Origin: Cannabis sativa
Taxonomy: Eukaryota > Streptophyta > Magnoliopsida > Rosales > Cannabaceae
Assembly (NCBI RefSeq): GCF_029168945.1
Contig: NC_083602.1
Coordinates: forward strand, 47,243,442 to 47,307,441
Length of the DNA stretch: 64,000 bases
Reading direction: 5' to 3'
The notes beneath the pieces were generated by a model. It worked only from the letters and a program-made list of their open reading frames with translations. It was not told the origin of the DNA and searched no databases. Positions 10,322 through 24,495 of the stretch are shown piece by piece; the stretch's first letter is position 1; every line of letters starts with the position of its first letter. The position numbers were made by a program, and so were the translations under genes.

Positions 10322-12138
10322 TGTTGAAATTATTTTATCTACTCACAAGTATGTTGATTAACATCCTAAATATGAACTTCTAAAACGATCATAAGTAAAC
10401 ACATATAAAGTATGAGAAACCTTACATTGGGTGTAGCGAAATAATATGTCTCCTTCCCCTCAGATCTCTAACCCTTGTATCCTTTCTGTCGCAGAGTATT
10501 ATCAAAATCTTAGCCCGAATGTCCTTCTTGTTGAATCTGGATTCTTCACGATCTTCCACACTATGATTGAGGTACTACTTGCTGTGGGTGGCCACTACTC
10601 TATCACTAAGGGGTTTCGAAACAACCAAGGAAGAAGAAGGAAAGAGAGGTGGCGGCTAGGTATAGAAAGATGGCTCAGGTTTTTCTCTAAAAGGAATAAG
10701 ATGCATGTTATTTTTCTGAAACCATCACTACCTATTTATAGTATACCACCTAGGGTTAGGCTTGAATTATTTGGTAATAAAATAATGAAAATATTAAATG
10801 AGAATCCCTGCATAAGTGGCCGGTCATGGCTTGTGGATATGGGACCCACTTTTGCAATTTTGCTATTTTATCATTTGTTCATCCCATTTTCTCAAAAACG
10901 CCAATTTTCAAATTCAACCATTTATATGTCAATTTCAACTATTTAATAACTATAAATAATTATTAATTAATATTGTCATTTATTATAAATAATTTCAAAT
11001 TCTTTTTTTACAGTTTCGCCCTTGCTTAGTGACAAATTCACAAATAGACATAGTATAATTTGAGAATTATAATTGATTAATCAAAACCAATTAAATGAGT
11101 CTTACAAGTAGCATTGTCTCAACTAGTGTGGGGACCATGGGCCTATATATTCAAGCTTCCAATAAGCAGATCAAGAATTTACCTCTTAAATTCACTAACT
11201 TATTAATTCTTCAATAAATCCACGCATAGAATTTAGAATTGCACTCTCAGCTATATAGAACACTCTATATGTTCAATCATATAGACACGCTATTAATTAT
11301 CTGCTGTTATAATCCTAATTTGATCAATGATCTCTATATAGATGATCTACACTGTAAAAGGGATCAAATTACCGTAACACCCTACAATGTATTTTATCCT
11401 TAAAACACTTAACCCCGTATAAATGATATTTCAGCTAAGTGAAATGGGTACTCTGCCATTTATTTTCATTTTGTTAAGCTCGAAGGAAATCATCTTTTAC
11501 TTTCTATTTGCCAACTAGAAGCTATAGATTCCATATTTATGTTAGCGCTCCCACTCAATTCCACTACCGTGTTCCCAAAATGTACGTATCACCCTGACCC
11601 AAAAGTAGGCTTAACTAACAAATCGAAGAACACGAATAACACTCTTGAGATTGAACCTAATCATATCAGGATTAAAATCATTTGATCTAGGATCAACTAG
11701 GTGATATGGAATTGAATAGATATTACGGTAAGTTTAATAAATCTATATCAAAGTTCAATATCGGTCCCTTCCGATGCATACTCCATGCATCAAACCCAAA
11801 CTTTACTTTAACAAATGCTCTGGAAAGAACATAAAATTTCTCCAAATGCAAGTAAACTCTGTTGTAGATTGTCATATCAGTAAAACCCCAGTGTTCTGAT
11901 AAATCTAGGAATCTTTAATCACATAGTCATGTTTACTTTCCACTGTGTTGACGACACAATAAACAAGAACAATAATGTGAAAAGGGTTTGGATGAATTTA
12001 TAAATCAAATGGACAAATAATTGATAATGTGAGCCAAAACATATACAAATGAATGAAATATACTTCTGTTCCTTTACTGATATTGAATAATACGGATTAC
12101 ATTGAATTGGAGTTTTAATTAGGGCATAAAACCCAACA
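10322..12138 (-). repeat. 5' LTR of the minus-strand Copia (family A)
   Basis: 1817 bp. On the minus strand it starts TGTTGGGTTTTATGCCC and ends with CAACA beside the primer site. The TATA box (TATAAATA, minus) is at 10733-10740. It matches the solo LTRs at 15123-17018 and 29815-49444 along its length, defining one family with LTRs of about 1.8-1.9 kb. The tandem array begins immediately after it at 12139, so this element inserted into the array; its other end and left target duplication are outside the window. Confidence 0.88.
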
Positions 12139-15122
12139 CTGGTCACGGTCCTAGTCTTGTTCTAGGGTCCTGGTTCGGCGATTCTTGTTCAGGTTCTAAT
12201 TTTGGGTTCCAATTCGGGTTTGGTTCTTTGTCTGGGTTCTGGTCCTAGTCTGAGTCCCATATCTAGACACCGACTACTGGTCTATTCCAGGCCCCGTTAC
12301 ACGAATCCCGAGTCAAGATCTAGATCACTTTCACGGGTCTTGGTCTAGTTCTGGTTCAGGTCCCAGGTCCCATTTCTGAGTTTGGGTTCAGAATCGAGAC
12401 TGGGGTGGGGTTCTAGGTCCCAACCCTGGTTTTGTGTCCCTAGTCTGGTTCCATGTTTGGGTCTGAGTTCAGGTTCGGGTTCAAGTCCCGAGCCTAGGTT
12501 TGGGTGGGGATCCGGGTCTGGCTCCCAATTCAGGTCTAGGTCTGATTTGGAGTCGGGGTCCTGGTCACCTTACGGTTCTGGATCTAGGTCCAATTTCAGT
12601 TATGATTCCAAGTCCAAGTTCTAGTTCTACTCCCGGTCAACTTTCGGTTTTGGTTCCAATTTTGGGTCACAAGGTACGGGTTCGGGTCCACTTTTGAGTT
12701 TGGGACTGGGTTCATGTCCGGCTGTGGGTTCGGGTCCTTGTAAGGATTCGGGTCCAATGCTGGATCCGAAATCCAGACACCGAGTACAGGTTTTGTCCAA
12801 GCCCTGGGTCTAGATTTGGATCCCAATCTCGGGTCCCAGTCTGGTTCCATTTCTAGTACCGGGTCACGAGCCGGGTCCTAGGTTCTAGTTCGGGTCTAGG
12901 TCGAATACTGTCCCAGTCCTAGTTCTGTTTCCGAGGTCCCTCTCCTGATTCTGGGTGCTGGTCCCGATTATTGTGTGGGTTTGAGTCCCGGTCTAGGTTC
13001 GGGTTCGAGTCCTAGTCTCAGTTCAGGTTTAGGTCTCTGTCTGGGTTTTGGTCTGAGGTTCGAGTCCCGAGTCCAGGTTTGGGTTGGGATTCGGGTTCGG
13101 CTCACAATTTGGGTCAGTTCTGATTTGGAGTCCGGGTCCTGGTCTAGTTACGGTTATGGATCTAGGTCCAATTTCAGTTATTATTCCAAGTCCAAGTCCT
13201 AGTTCTAGTCCCGGTCAACTTTCGGTTTTAGTTCCAATTTTGGGTCACAAGGTACGGGTTCGGGTCCACTTTTGGGTTTGGGACTGGGTTTAGGTGCGGG
13301 TGTGGGTTCGGGTCGTTGTCAGGATTCGGGTCCAGTGCTGGATCCCGAATCCAGACACCGACTATGGGTTTTGTCCAAGCCCTGAGTCCTGATCTGGATC
13401 TCAATCTCGGGTCCCAATCTTGTTCCATTTCTAGTGCCGGGTCACGAGCTGGGTCCTAGGTTCAAGTTCGTGTCTAGGTCGGATACTGTCCCGGTCCTAG
13501 ATCTGTTTCCCAGGTCCCTCTCCTGATTCTTGGTCTAGGTCCCGATTATTGTGTGGGTTTGGGTCCCGGTCTAGGTTCAGGTTCGAGTCCTAGTCTCGCT
13601 TCAGGTTTAGGTCTCTGTCTGGGTTTTGATCTGGGTTCGGGTTTAAGTTTAGGTGCTTTTCCTGGTCCTAGTCCTAGTTCAGTTCTAGTTCCATTTGCGA
13701 TTCTGAGTTCGAGTTTGGGTTTGAGTTTGGGTCAGAGTACGAGTCATGGTCTGAGTTTGGGTTCGGGTCCGGATTTCAGTCTAGGTCCAGATCAGGTTCC
13801 GAGTGTGGGTTCGCGTCTTGGGTCTTGGTCTATGTTGGGTACGAGTCCCAATTTCTAATCCCAATCTGATTTTGGATTCAGTTCTAGGTCTAAGTCCTTT
13901 TTTTTGATCCTGGTCTAGGTTCGAGTTTTGGTCCGGGTCCAGGTCTAGCTTTGGGTCGAATTCTAGGTGCTGGTGTTTGAGTTCGGGTCCGAGTCTGTGT
14001 CCAGGTCTGGACCCCGATCTGGGTCTAGGTTTGGGTCCAAGTCCAAGTTCGGGTCCCGAGTGCGGGTCGAAGTTTGGGTCTGGCTCAGGATCTCGGTCCA
14101 GATCTAGGTCCAGCATTTCGATCCCAGTCTGGGTCTTGGTCCAAGTCCAAGTTCGCATATTTATCCCTATCTAGGTCCAAGTCTATGTTTTGGATCGGGT
14201 CCTAGATTTAGGTCCAAGTCCGGGTCTCAGTCCCGGTCTGGGTACACGACCGTGTCTAGGCCCGAGTTCCAGTCTCAGTATGGGTCTAGGTCCTGGTCAC
14301 GGTTTTAGTATTGGTCTAGGGTCCTGGTTCGGCGATTCTTGTTCAGGTTCTAATTTTGGGTCCCAGGTCTAGGTCTGGGTTGAGTTTGGTTCTTCTTCTG
14401 GGTTCTCGTCCTAGTTTGAGTCTGAGATCTATACACAGACTACTGGCTTGTTTCAGGCCTCGTTACCTGAATCCTGAGTCAAGATCAGGATCACTGTCAC
14501 GGATCTCTGTCTGGTTCTAGTTCAGGTCCCGGTCCTCATTCTGTTTCCCAGGTCCCTATCGTGATTCTGGGTCCAGGTTCCGATTATTGTGTGGGTTTGG
14601 GTCCCGGTCTAGGTTCGGGTTCGAGTCCTAGTCTCGGTTCGGGTTTAGGTCTTTGTCTAGATTTTGATCTCGGTTCGGGTTTGGGTTTAGGTCCTGGTCC
14701 TTGTCCTAGTCCTAGTTCGGTTTGGGTTTGAGTTTGGGTCGGAATTCGAGTCCTGGTCAGAGTTTGGGTTCGGGTCCGGATTTCAGTCTAGGTCAAGATC
14801 AGGCTCTGGGTGTGGATTCGCGTCCTGGGTCTTTGTCGAGGTTGGGTCCGAGTCCCAAATTCGAATCCCGATCTGAGTATGGATTCAGTTCTGGGTCTAA
14901 GTCCTTGGTTCTGATCCTGATCTGGGTTCGAGTTTGGGTCCGGGTTCGGGTCTAGCTTTGGGTCTGATTCTAGTTTTGTTCTTCGTCTGGGTTCTGGTCC
15001 TAGTCTGAGTCCGAGATCTAGACACCGACTACTGGTCTGTTCCAGGCCCCGTTACCCGAATACCGAGTCAAGATCTGGATCACTGTCACGGGTCTGAGTC
15101 TGGTTCTGGTTCAGGTCCAAGG
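12139..15122. repeat. Hexamer-periodic tandem array, segment 1
   Basis: The sequence is built from consecutive six-base words of the pattern RGTYYN (GGTTCG, GGTCTA, AGTCCT, GGTTTA and so on), G+T-rich on this strand with few A's. Landmark L1 (GACACCGACTACTGG) is at 12266 and 15021, with a variant near 14433. Landmark L2 (GACACCGACTACGGG type) is at about 12772 and 13354. The 580-590 bp spacings show shortened, rearranged higher-order units. Open frames on both strands are translations of the hexamers (Gly/Ser/Leu on +, Asp/Pro/Asn on -) and are not genes. Confidence 0.92.
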
Positions 15123-17023
15123 TGTTGGGTTTTATGCCCTAAATAAAACACATTTCAATATAATCAAATTTACTTATTAATATAGATCAGAAATAACATT
15201 TAATGTTGCATGGTTCACATGATTTATTTCATGATTATATGTACATAATGTATAAATTCATCTAAAACCCTTTTCACATACTTGATCCTGTTGATTGTGC
15301 TGTCAACACATTGGAAAGTAAACATGACTATGTGAATAAATTTTCCTAGATTTATCAGACATAGGGTTTTACTGATATGATAATCTACAACAGAGTTTAC
15401 TTGCATTTGGAGAAGTGCTATGTTCTTTCTAGAGCATTGGTTAAAGTAAAGCGCAGGTTGGATGCATGGAGTATGCATCGGAAGGGACCGACATTGAACT
15501 TTGACTTAGATTTATTAAACTTACCGTAATATCTATTCAAGTCAATATCGCCTAGTTGATCCTAGATCAAATGATCTTAATCCTTTTATGATTAGGCTCA
15601 ATCTCGAGAGGCTATTCGTGCTCTTTGATTTGTTAGTTAAGCCTACTTATGGGTCAGGGTGATACGTACATTTTGGGAACACGGTAGTGCAATTGAGTGG
15701 GAGCGCTAACATAAACATGGAATCTATAGCTTCTATCTGGCGAATAGTAAGTAAAGGATGATCTCCTTCGAGCTTGACCAAACGAAAATAAATGGTGGAG
15801 ATCTCATTTCACATAAGCTTAAATATCATTTATACGGGGTTAAGTGTTTTAAGGATTAAATACATTGTAGGGTGTAACGGTAATCTAATCCTTTTACAGT
15901 GTAGATCATTCATATAGAGGATCATTGATCAAATTAGGATTATAACAATGGATAACTAATGATGTGTCTTTATGGTGGAACATATAGTGCATTCTATATA
16001 CTGAGAGTGCAATTCTAAGTTTTATGCGTGGATTCAACGAAGAATTTATAAGTCGGTAAATTTAGGTTATAAATTCTTGATCTACTTATTGGAAGCTCGG
16101 TTATATAGACCCATGGTCCCCGCACTAGTTGAGATAATATTGCTTCTAAGACTCATATAATTGGTTTTGATTAATCAATTATAATTCTCAAATTAGACTA
16201 AGTCTATTTGTGAATTTTTCACTAAGTAAGGGCGAAATTGTAAAGAAAGAGTTTATAGGGGCATATTTCTTAATTGTGATACTTTTTACGGTTCAATTAA
16301 TAAATATGATAAATGACAATATTATTTAATAATTTATAGTTATTAAATAGTTAGAATTGGCATTTAAATGGTTGAATTAGAAAATTGGCATTTTTGAGAA
16401 AATCAGATGCAGAAAAGATAAAAGTGCAAAATTGCAAAAAGTGAGGCCCAAATCCACTATGCATTGCTGGCCACTTTTGTAGGGAATTTAAACTGATATT
16501 TTCATTATTTTAATGCCAAATAATTCAAACCTAACCCTAGTGGAATGCTATAAATAGATAGTGAAGCCTTCAGGAAAATAACACACTTTTTCCTTCTAAC
16601 TTTTCATTCAGAAAAACTGAGCCTCTCTCTCTCCCTGTCTTTAGCGGCCACCTTGCTCTCCTCCTTCCCTCTTCAATTTTTGAAATTCTTAGTGTGAGAG
16701 TAGTGCCCACACACAGCAAGTGATACCTCAACCATAGTGAGGAAGATCGTGAAGAAAGACTTTCAGCAAGAAGGAGTTTTCAGCACTAAAGATTCAAAGA
16801 AAGAGATCCGGGTTCAGATATTGATAATGCTCTGCTAAAAAAAGGAATCAAGGGCTAGATATCTGAACGGAAGGAGTCATATTATTCCGCTGCACCCAAT
16901 GTAAGGTTTCTTAAACTTTATATGTGTTTATTTCATCGTTTTTAGAAAGTTCATATTTATGGTGTTAATCAACATACTTGTGAGTAGATCTAAGATCCTG
17001 GTAAAATAATTTCCAACACAAGG
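15118..17023 (+). mobile_element. Copia family-A solo LTR with TSD CAAGG
   Basis: LTR at 15123-17018 (1896 bp), from TGTTGGGTTTTATGCCC to TTTCCAACA, flanked by CAAGG at 15118-15122 and 17019-17023. No internal region, primer site or second LTR is present, so it is the product of LTR-LTR recombination of a full element. It carries a TATA box (TATAAATA) at 16549-16556. Orientation is opposite to the copies at 10322 and 29815. The array reads on across it. Confidence 0.94.
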
Positions 17024-20000
17024 TCCCATTTCTGAGTTGACGAGACTGGGGTGCGGTTCTAGGTGACGACCCTGGTTTTGTGTCCTAGTCTGGTTCCATG
17101 TTTTGGTCTGAGTTCAGGTTCGGGTTCGAGTCCCGAGTACAGGTTTGGGTTTGGATCCGGGTTCGGCTCACAATTCGGGTGTAGTTCTAATTTTGAGTCC
17201 GGGTCCTGGTCCGGTTACGGTTCTGGATCTAGGTCCAATTTCAATTATTATTCCAAGTCCAAGTCCTAATTCTAGTCCCGGTCAACTTTCGGTTTTGGTT
17301 CAAATTTTGGGTCACAAGGTACGGGTTCGGGTCCACTTTTGGGTTTGGGACTGGGTTCAGGTCCAGGTGTGACTTCGGGTCCTTGTCAGGATTCGGGTCC
17401 AGTGCTGGATCCCTAATCCAGACACCGACTACGGGTTTTGTCCAAGCCCTGGGTCCAGATCTAGATCCCAATCTCGGCTCCCAGTCTGGTTCCAATTCTA
17501 GTACCGGGTCACGAGCTGGGTCCTAGGTTCAATTCGGGTCTAGGTCGAATACTGTCCCGATCCTAGTTCTATTTCCGAGGTCCCTCTCCTGATTCTGGGT
17601 CCAGGTCCTGATTATTGTGTGGGTTTGGGTCCCGGTCTAGGTTCGGGTTCGAGTCCTAGTCTCGGTTCAGGTTTAGGCCTCTGTCTGGGTTTTGATCTGG
17701 GTTCGGGTTTGGGTTTAGGTCCTGTTCCTAGTCAAAGTCCTAGTTCAGTTCTAGTTCCATTTGCGATTCTGAGTTAGAGTTTGGGTTTGAGTTCGGGTCG
17801 GAGTTCAAGTCATGGTCTGAGTTTGGGTTCGAGTTCAGATTTCAGTCTAGGTCCAAATCAGGCTTCGAGTGTGGGTTCGTGTCCTGGGTCTTGGTCTATG
17901 TTGGGTCCGAGTCCCAAGTTCTAATCTCGATCGGAGTTTGGATTAAGTTCTGGGTCTAAGTCCTCTTTTCTGATCTTGGTCTAGGTTCGAGTTTTGGTCC
18001 GGGTCCAGGTCTAGCTTTGGGTCGAATTCTAGGTGCGGGTGTTTGAGTTGGGGTCCGAGTCTGTGTCTGAGTTTGTGTCCAGGTCTTGACCCCGATCTGG
18101 GTCTAGGTTCGGGTCCAGGTCCAAGTTCGGGTCCCGAGTGCGGGTCGAAGCTTAGGTCTGGGTCAGGATCTCGGTCCAGATCTAGGTCCAGCATTTCTAT
18201 CCAAGTCTGGGTCTTGGTCCGAGCCCAAGTTCGCATATTGATCCCTATCTAGGTCCAAGTCTGTGTTTGGGATCGGGTCCCAGATTTAGGTACAAGTTCG
18301 GGTCTCAGTTCCGGTCTGGGTACACGACCGTGTCTGGGGCCGAGTTCTAGTCTGAGTTTGGGTCTGAGGCTAGGTCTGTGTTCGGTTCTAGGTTTGGGTC
18401 CGGATCCTGGTCACGATTTTAGTCTTGTTCTAGGGTCCTGGTTCGGGGATTCTTGTTCAGGTTCTAATTTTGGGTCCCAGGTCTAGGTCTGGGTTGAGTT
18501 AGGTTCTTCTTCTGGGTTCTGGTCCTAGTTTGAGTCTGAGATCTATACAACGACTACTGGCTTGTTTCAGGCCCCGTTACCTGAATCCCCAGTCAAGATC
18601 AGGATCACTGCCACGGGTCTCGGTCTGGTTCTAGTTCAGGTCCCGATCCTCATTCTGTTTCCCAAGTCCCTATCCTGATTCTGGGTCCAGGTCCCGATTA
18701 TTGTGTGGGTTTGGGTCCCGGTCTAGGTTTGGGTTCGAGTCCTAGTCTCGGTTCGGGTTTAGGTCTCTGTCTTGATTTTGATCTAGGTTCAGTTTGGGTT
18801 TGAGTTCGGGTCGGAGTTCGAGTCCTGGTCAGAGTTTAGGTTCGGGTCCGGATTTCAGTCTAGGTCAAGATCAGGCTCTGGGTGTGGGTTCGTGTCCTTG
18901 GTCTTTGTCGAGGTTGGGTCCGAGTCCCAATTTCCAATCCCGATCTGAGTATGGATTCAGTTATGGGTCTAAGTCCTTAGTTCTAATCCTTGTCTGGGTT
19001 CGAGTTTTCGTCCGGGTCAGGGTCTTGCTTTGGGTTTGATTCTAGGTGTGGGTTTGAGTTCGGGTCCGAGTGTGTGTCCGGGTTTATATTTAGGTTTGGA
19101 CCCCGATCTTTGTCTAGGTTTGGGTCAAGGTCCAAGTTCGGGTCCAGAATGTGGGTCCAAGTTTGGGTCTGGGTCTAGATCTCAGTCCATATTTAGGTCC
19201 AGCATTTCGATCCCAGTCTGGGTCTTTGTCTGAGTCCAGGTTCGTATCTGGATGCCTATGTAGGTCCAAGTGTATGTTTGGGATCGGGTCCCAGATTTAC
19301 GTCCAGGTCCGGGTCTCAATTCCAGTTTGGGTACACAACCGTGTCCGGGTCCGAGTACCAGTCTCAGTTTGGGTCTGAGGCTAGGTCTGTGTTCGGTTCT
19401 AGGTCTGTGTCCGGGTCCTGGTCACGGTCCTAGTCTTGTCCTAGGGTCCTAGTTCGATGATTCTTGTTCAGGTTCTAATTTTGGGTCCCAGGTCTAGGTC
19501 TGGGTTCGGGTTTGGTTCTTCGTCTGGGTTCTGGTCTAAATTTGAGTACCAAATCTAGACACCGACTACTGGTCTGTTCCAGGCCCCGTTACCAAAATCT
19601 CGAGTCAAGATCTGGATCACTGTCACTGGTCTCGGTCTAGTTCTAGTTCAGGTCCCAAGTCCCATTTTCGAGTTTGGGTTTGGGATCGAGACTTGGGTGC
19701 GGTTGTAGGTCCCGACCCTGATTCTGTGTCCTAGTCTGGTTCCATGTTTGGGTCTGAGTTCAGGTTCGGGTTCGAGTCCCGAGTCCAAGTTTCTGCTGGG
19801 ATCCGTGTCTGGCTCGCAATTCGGGTCTAGGTCTGATTCGGAGTCCGGGTCCTGGTCCGGTTACGGTTCTGGATCTAGGTCCTTATTCAGTTATGATTCC
19901 AAGTCCAAGTCCTAGTTCCAGTCCTGGTCAACTTCAAGTTTTGGTTCCAATTTTAGGTCACAGAGTACGGGTTCGGGTCCACTTTTGGGTTTGGGAGTGG

Positions 20001-23000
20001 GTTCAGGTCTGGATTTGGTTTCAGGTCCTTGTCAGGGTTCGGCTCCAGGGCTGGGTCCCAAATCCAGACACCGACTACGGGTTTTGTCCAAGCCCTGGCT
20101 CCAGATCCGGATCCCAATCTCGGGTCCCAATCTGGTTCCATTTTTGGTGCCGGGTCACAAGCTGGGTCCTAGGTTCAAGATCGGGCCACGGTCCTAGTTC
20201 TTTTTCCCAGGTCCCTATCCTGATTTTGGGTCCAGGTCCCAGTTATTGTTTGTGTTTGGGTCCCGTCTACGTTCGGGTTCGTGTATTAGTCTCGGTTCGA
20301 GTTCAGGTCTTTGTCTGGGTTTTTATCTTGGTTCAGGTTTGGGTTTAGGTCCTACACCTGGTCCTTGTCCTAGTTAGGTTCTAGTTCCATTTGCGATTCT
20401 TAGTTCGAGTTCGTGTTTGAGTTCAGGTAGGAGCTCGAGTCCTAGTTTGAATTTGGGTTCGGGTCCAAATTTCAGTCTAGGTCAAAGTCAAGCTCCGGGT
20501 GTGGGTTCGCGTCCTGGGTCTTGGCCTAGGTTGCTTTCGAGTCCCAAGTTTCAATCCCAATTTTAGTATGTATTCAGTTCTGGGTCTAAGTCCTTGCTTC
20601 TAATCCTGGTCTGGGTTCGAGTTTTTGTCCGGGTCCCGGTCTAGCTTTGGGTTTGATTCTAGGTGTTGGTTTGAGTTCGGGTCCGAGTCTGTGTCTGGGT
20701 TTGTGTCCAGGTCTGGACCCCGATTTGGGTCTAGCTTCGGCTCCAGGTCCAAGTTCGGGTACCGAGTGCAGGTCCAAGTTTGTGTCTAGGTCAGGATCTC
20801 GGTCCAGATCTAGGTCCAGCATTTCGATCCGAGTCTGGGTCTTGGTTAGAGTCTAGGTTCGTATCCAGATCCCTATCTAGGTCCAAGTCTGTGTTTGGGA
20901 TCGGTTCCCAGATTTACCTTTAGGTCCAGATCTCAGTTCCGGTCTGGATACACGACCGTGTCCGGGCCAGATTTCCAGTCTCAGTTTGGGTCTGAGACTA
21001 CGTCTGTTTTCGGTTCTAGGTCTTGGTCCGGGTCCTGGTCACGGTCCTAGTCTTGTTCTCGGGTCCTGGTTCAGAATTATTGTTCAGGTTCTAATTTTGG
21101 GTCCCAGATCTAGGTCTGGGTTCGGGTTTGGTTCTTCGTCTGGGTTCTGGTCCTAGTCTGAGTCCCAGATCTAGACACCGACTACTCGTCTGTTGCAGGC
21201 CCCGTTACCTGAATACCGAGTCAAGATCTGGATCACTGTCACGGGTCTGAGTCTGGTTCTGGTTCAGGTCTTAGGTCCCATTTCTAAGTTAGGGTTCGGG
21301 ATCGAGACTGGGGTGCGGTTCTAGGTCACGACCCTTGTTTTGTGTCCTAGTCTGGTTCCATGTTTTGGTCTGAGTTCAGGTTCGGGTTCGAGTCCCGAGT
21401 CCAGGTTAAGGTTGGGATCCGGGTTCGGCTCACAATTCGAGTCTAGTTCTGATTTGATGTCCGGGTCCTGGTCCAGTCCTGGTCAACTTCCAGTTTTGGT
21501 TCCAATTTTGGGTCACAGGGTACGGGTTCGGGTCCACTTTTGGGTTTGGGACTGGGTTCAGGTCCGGATGTGGGTACGGGTCCTTGTCAGGTTTCGGCTC
21601 CAGGGCTTGGTCCCAAATCCAGACACCGACTACGAGTTTCGTCCAAGCCCTAGGTCCAGATCTGGATCCCAATCTTAGGTCCCAGTCTGGTTCCATTTCT
21701 GGTGCAGTGTCACAAGCTGGGTCCTAGGTTCAAGTTTGGGTCTAGGTCGGGCACTAGGTCCTACTCCTAGTTCTGTTTCCCAGGACCCTATCCTGATTCT
21801 AGGTCCAAGTCCCGGTTATTGTGTGGGTTTGAGTCCCGGTCTAGGTTCGAGTTCGAGTCCTAGTCTCGGTTGGGGTTTAGGTCTCTGTCTGGGTTTTGAT
21901 CTGGGTTCGGGTTTTGGTTTAGGTCCTGCACCTGGTCCTAGTCCTAGTTCAGTTCCAGTTCCATTTGCAATTCTGAGTTCGAGTTTGGGTTTTAAATCGG
22001 GTCGGAGTTTGAGTCCTGGTCTGTGTTTGGGTTCGGGTCCGGATTTCAGTCTAGGTCAAGATTATTCTCCGGGTGTGGGTTCACGTCCAGTGTCTTGGTC
22101 TAGGTTGGGTACAAGTCTCAAGTTCCAATCTCGATCTGGGGCTGGATACAAATCTTGGTCTAAGTCCTTGGTTTTTATCCTGGTCTGGGTTCGAGTTTGG
22201 GTCCGGGTCCAGGTCTAGCTTTGGGTGTTATTTTAGGTGTGGGTTTGAGTTCAGGTCCGAGTCTGTGTCCGGGTTTGTGTCTAGGTCTGGACCCCGATCT
22301 ATGTCTAGGTTCGGGTCCAAGTCCAAGTTCGGGTCCCGAATGCGGGTCTGAGTCCATGTTTATATCCGGATCCCTATCTAGGTCCAAGTCTGTGTTTGGG
22401 ATCGGGTCCCAAATTTAGGTCCAGGTTCGGGTCTCAGTTCCGGTCTGGGTACACGACCGTGTCCGTGCCCGAGTTCTAGTCTCAGTTTGGGTCTCGAGCT
22501 AGATCTGTGTTCGGTTCTTGGTCTGGGTGCGGGTCCTGGTCACGATCCTAGTCTTGTTCTAGGGTCCTGGTTCGCCGATTCTTGTTCAGGTTCTAATTTT
22601 GGGTCCCAGGTCTAGATCTGTGTTCAGGTTTGGTTCTTCACCTGGGTTCTGGTCCTAGTCTGAGTCTCAGATCTAGACACCGACTACTGGTCTATTCTAG
22701 GCCCCGTTACCCGAATCCCGAGTCAAGATCTAGATCACTGTCACGGGTCTCGGTCTGGTTCTGGTTCAGGTCCGAGGTCCCATTTCTGAGTTTGGGTCCG
22801 GGATCGAGACTGGGGTGCGGTTCTAGGTCCCAACCCTTGTTCTGTGTCCCTAGTCTGGTTCCATGTTTTTGTCTGAGTTCAGGTTCGGGTTCGAGTCCTG
22901 AGTCCAAGTTTGGGTTGCGATCCGGGTTCGGCTCACAATTCGAGTCTAGGTCTGAGTTGGAGTCCGGGTCCTCGTCCGGTTATGGTTCTGGATCTATGTC

Positions 23001-23284
23001 CAATTTCAGTTATGATTCTATGTCCAAGTCCTAGTTCCAGTCTCGGTCAACTTCGGGTTTTGGTTCCAATTTTGGGTCACAGGGTACGGGTTCGGGTCCA
23101 CTTTTGGGTTTGGGACTTTGTTCAGGTCCAGGTGTGGGTTCGGGTCCTTGTCAGGGTTCGGTTCGAGGGCTGGGTCCCGAATCCAGACACCGACTACGGG
23201 TTTTGTCCAAGCCCTCGGTCAAGATCCGAATCCCAATCTCGAGTCCCAGTCTGGTTCCAACTCTGGTGCCGGGTCACGAGCTGG
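17019..23284. repeat. Hexamer-periodic tandem array, segment 2
   Basis: The array continues directly from segment 1. L1 is at 19558, 21174 and 22676 (spacing 1616 and 1502 bp), with a variant near 18547; L2 is near 17413, 20066, 21621 and 23185. Most units also carry the small dyad ACACGACCGTGT (for example 18322-18333 and about 20950). No gene is seen; the open frames here mostly begin at GTG or TTG codons and are periodicity artefacts. Confidence 0.92.
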
Positions 23285-24495
23285 TGTTACAAAAAATATG
23301 AACAATACGCAAGTGCACGTAATCAAGTAGTAAACTCATACAGGTGAGGTCAAACCACAGGGAATTGAACTGAATACCACTAAACTAGATTTATGATTCT
23401 ATTCGGTAGATAAAAGTAATTTAATAAAGTTTAAAATAAAGATAAAAAATAAAATTAAAGAAAGCAGTGAAGTTGTTTAATCAAGGATGAGAAATTATGG
23501 AAAAGAATCATGTTGATTTAATTACCCAATTGTTAATGCTAATTACTACTCTCTTTCTCAATGTGAATGACAGATTATAAAATTAACCTAACTCTTTTCA
23601 GATCTTTTAGGCCCTAAATTACATGTTATCTAATCATCTCTGAATTAAACTAACATATAATCAGCATTACGCAATAGTCTTATTGTCACTAAGGCTATCT
23701 AAATACTTTCGTTTCACATCAAAACCTAGTTTATCCAATTTTAGCATTCTCAATTCTCACTTTTCAGATTTTGAATTGAGATCATAGAACATGTAACAGG
23801 TGATCAAGCTTAAACATGGAATTAACACAAATATGGATAAATTTCACAATCAAGAAAGGAGAAATAGCAATTATCATTAACTAAAGATAATGTCAATCAA
23901 CAATCATCATCTCCCCAAATAAGAGTTTAGTTCATAACATCCATAATCAAATCCATAATTAAAAATGAAACAAAAAATAGCATAGAAAAATTAAAGAGAA
24001 GAGAAAGAACGAGTTGAAGCAATTGATCCGGGTCGCCACAAGCCGCTCTTCTAGCCTCCTCCTTTATTTCAAGGGCTCCAAATCTGAATGAACCCTAATT
24101 TTCACGAACTACATCTATTTAAACCAAATCTCATCTTTAAAATTCGTGAAATTACGAAACTATCCAAAAATCACGTCATTGGGTCCCCGTCGCGACGAAG
24201 GATTTGCCTCGTCGCGACGGGATTAAACATAATTTTCCCAAAACTCTCTCTACCAATCCCTGTCCGACAGGGATATTGTCCTGTCGCGACGGGATTAGGC
24301 AGCAACACGTTTTCTTTATTTTTCTTCTCAATTCTTCCACCACTTGTCCTCAATTCTTGTAAATACTTTCTTCAAACACCCGGGGACCTGAAACAACAGA
24401 ATAAAGTGTAAAATAGCCTTAAAACTAGAAACAAAGAGTGAAAACTAACAGAAAATACGACCCGAAACTTAGACTAATTTAAGCCTAACAGCTGG
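23280..24495. mobile_element. Solo LTR, different family, TSD GCTGG
   Basis: 23285-24490 (1206 bp) begins TGTTAC and ends CTAACA, with GCTGG at 23280-23284 and 24491-24495. The array is continuous once it is removed. The opening text (CGCAAGTGCACG, then AACCACAGGGAATTG) resembles LTR starts of plant gypsy elements of the Athila kind, but I cannot confirm the family or strand. It contains the CpG-rich palindrome CGTCGCGACG at 24188-24197 and 24210-24219, and a variant at 24282-24291. No coding sequence is recognised. Confidence 0.88.

Noticed and set aside
10446..10946. 166-codon open frame
   Set aside because: It lies antisense within a Copia LTR, shows no domain, and overlaps the LTR TATA region.
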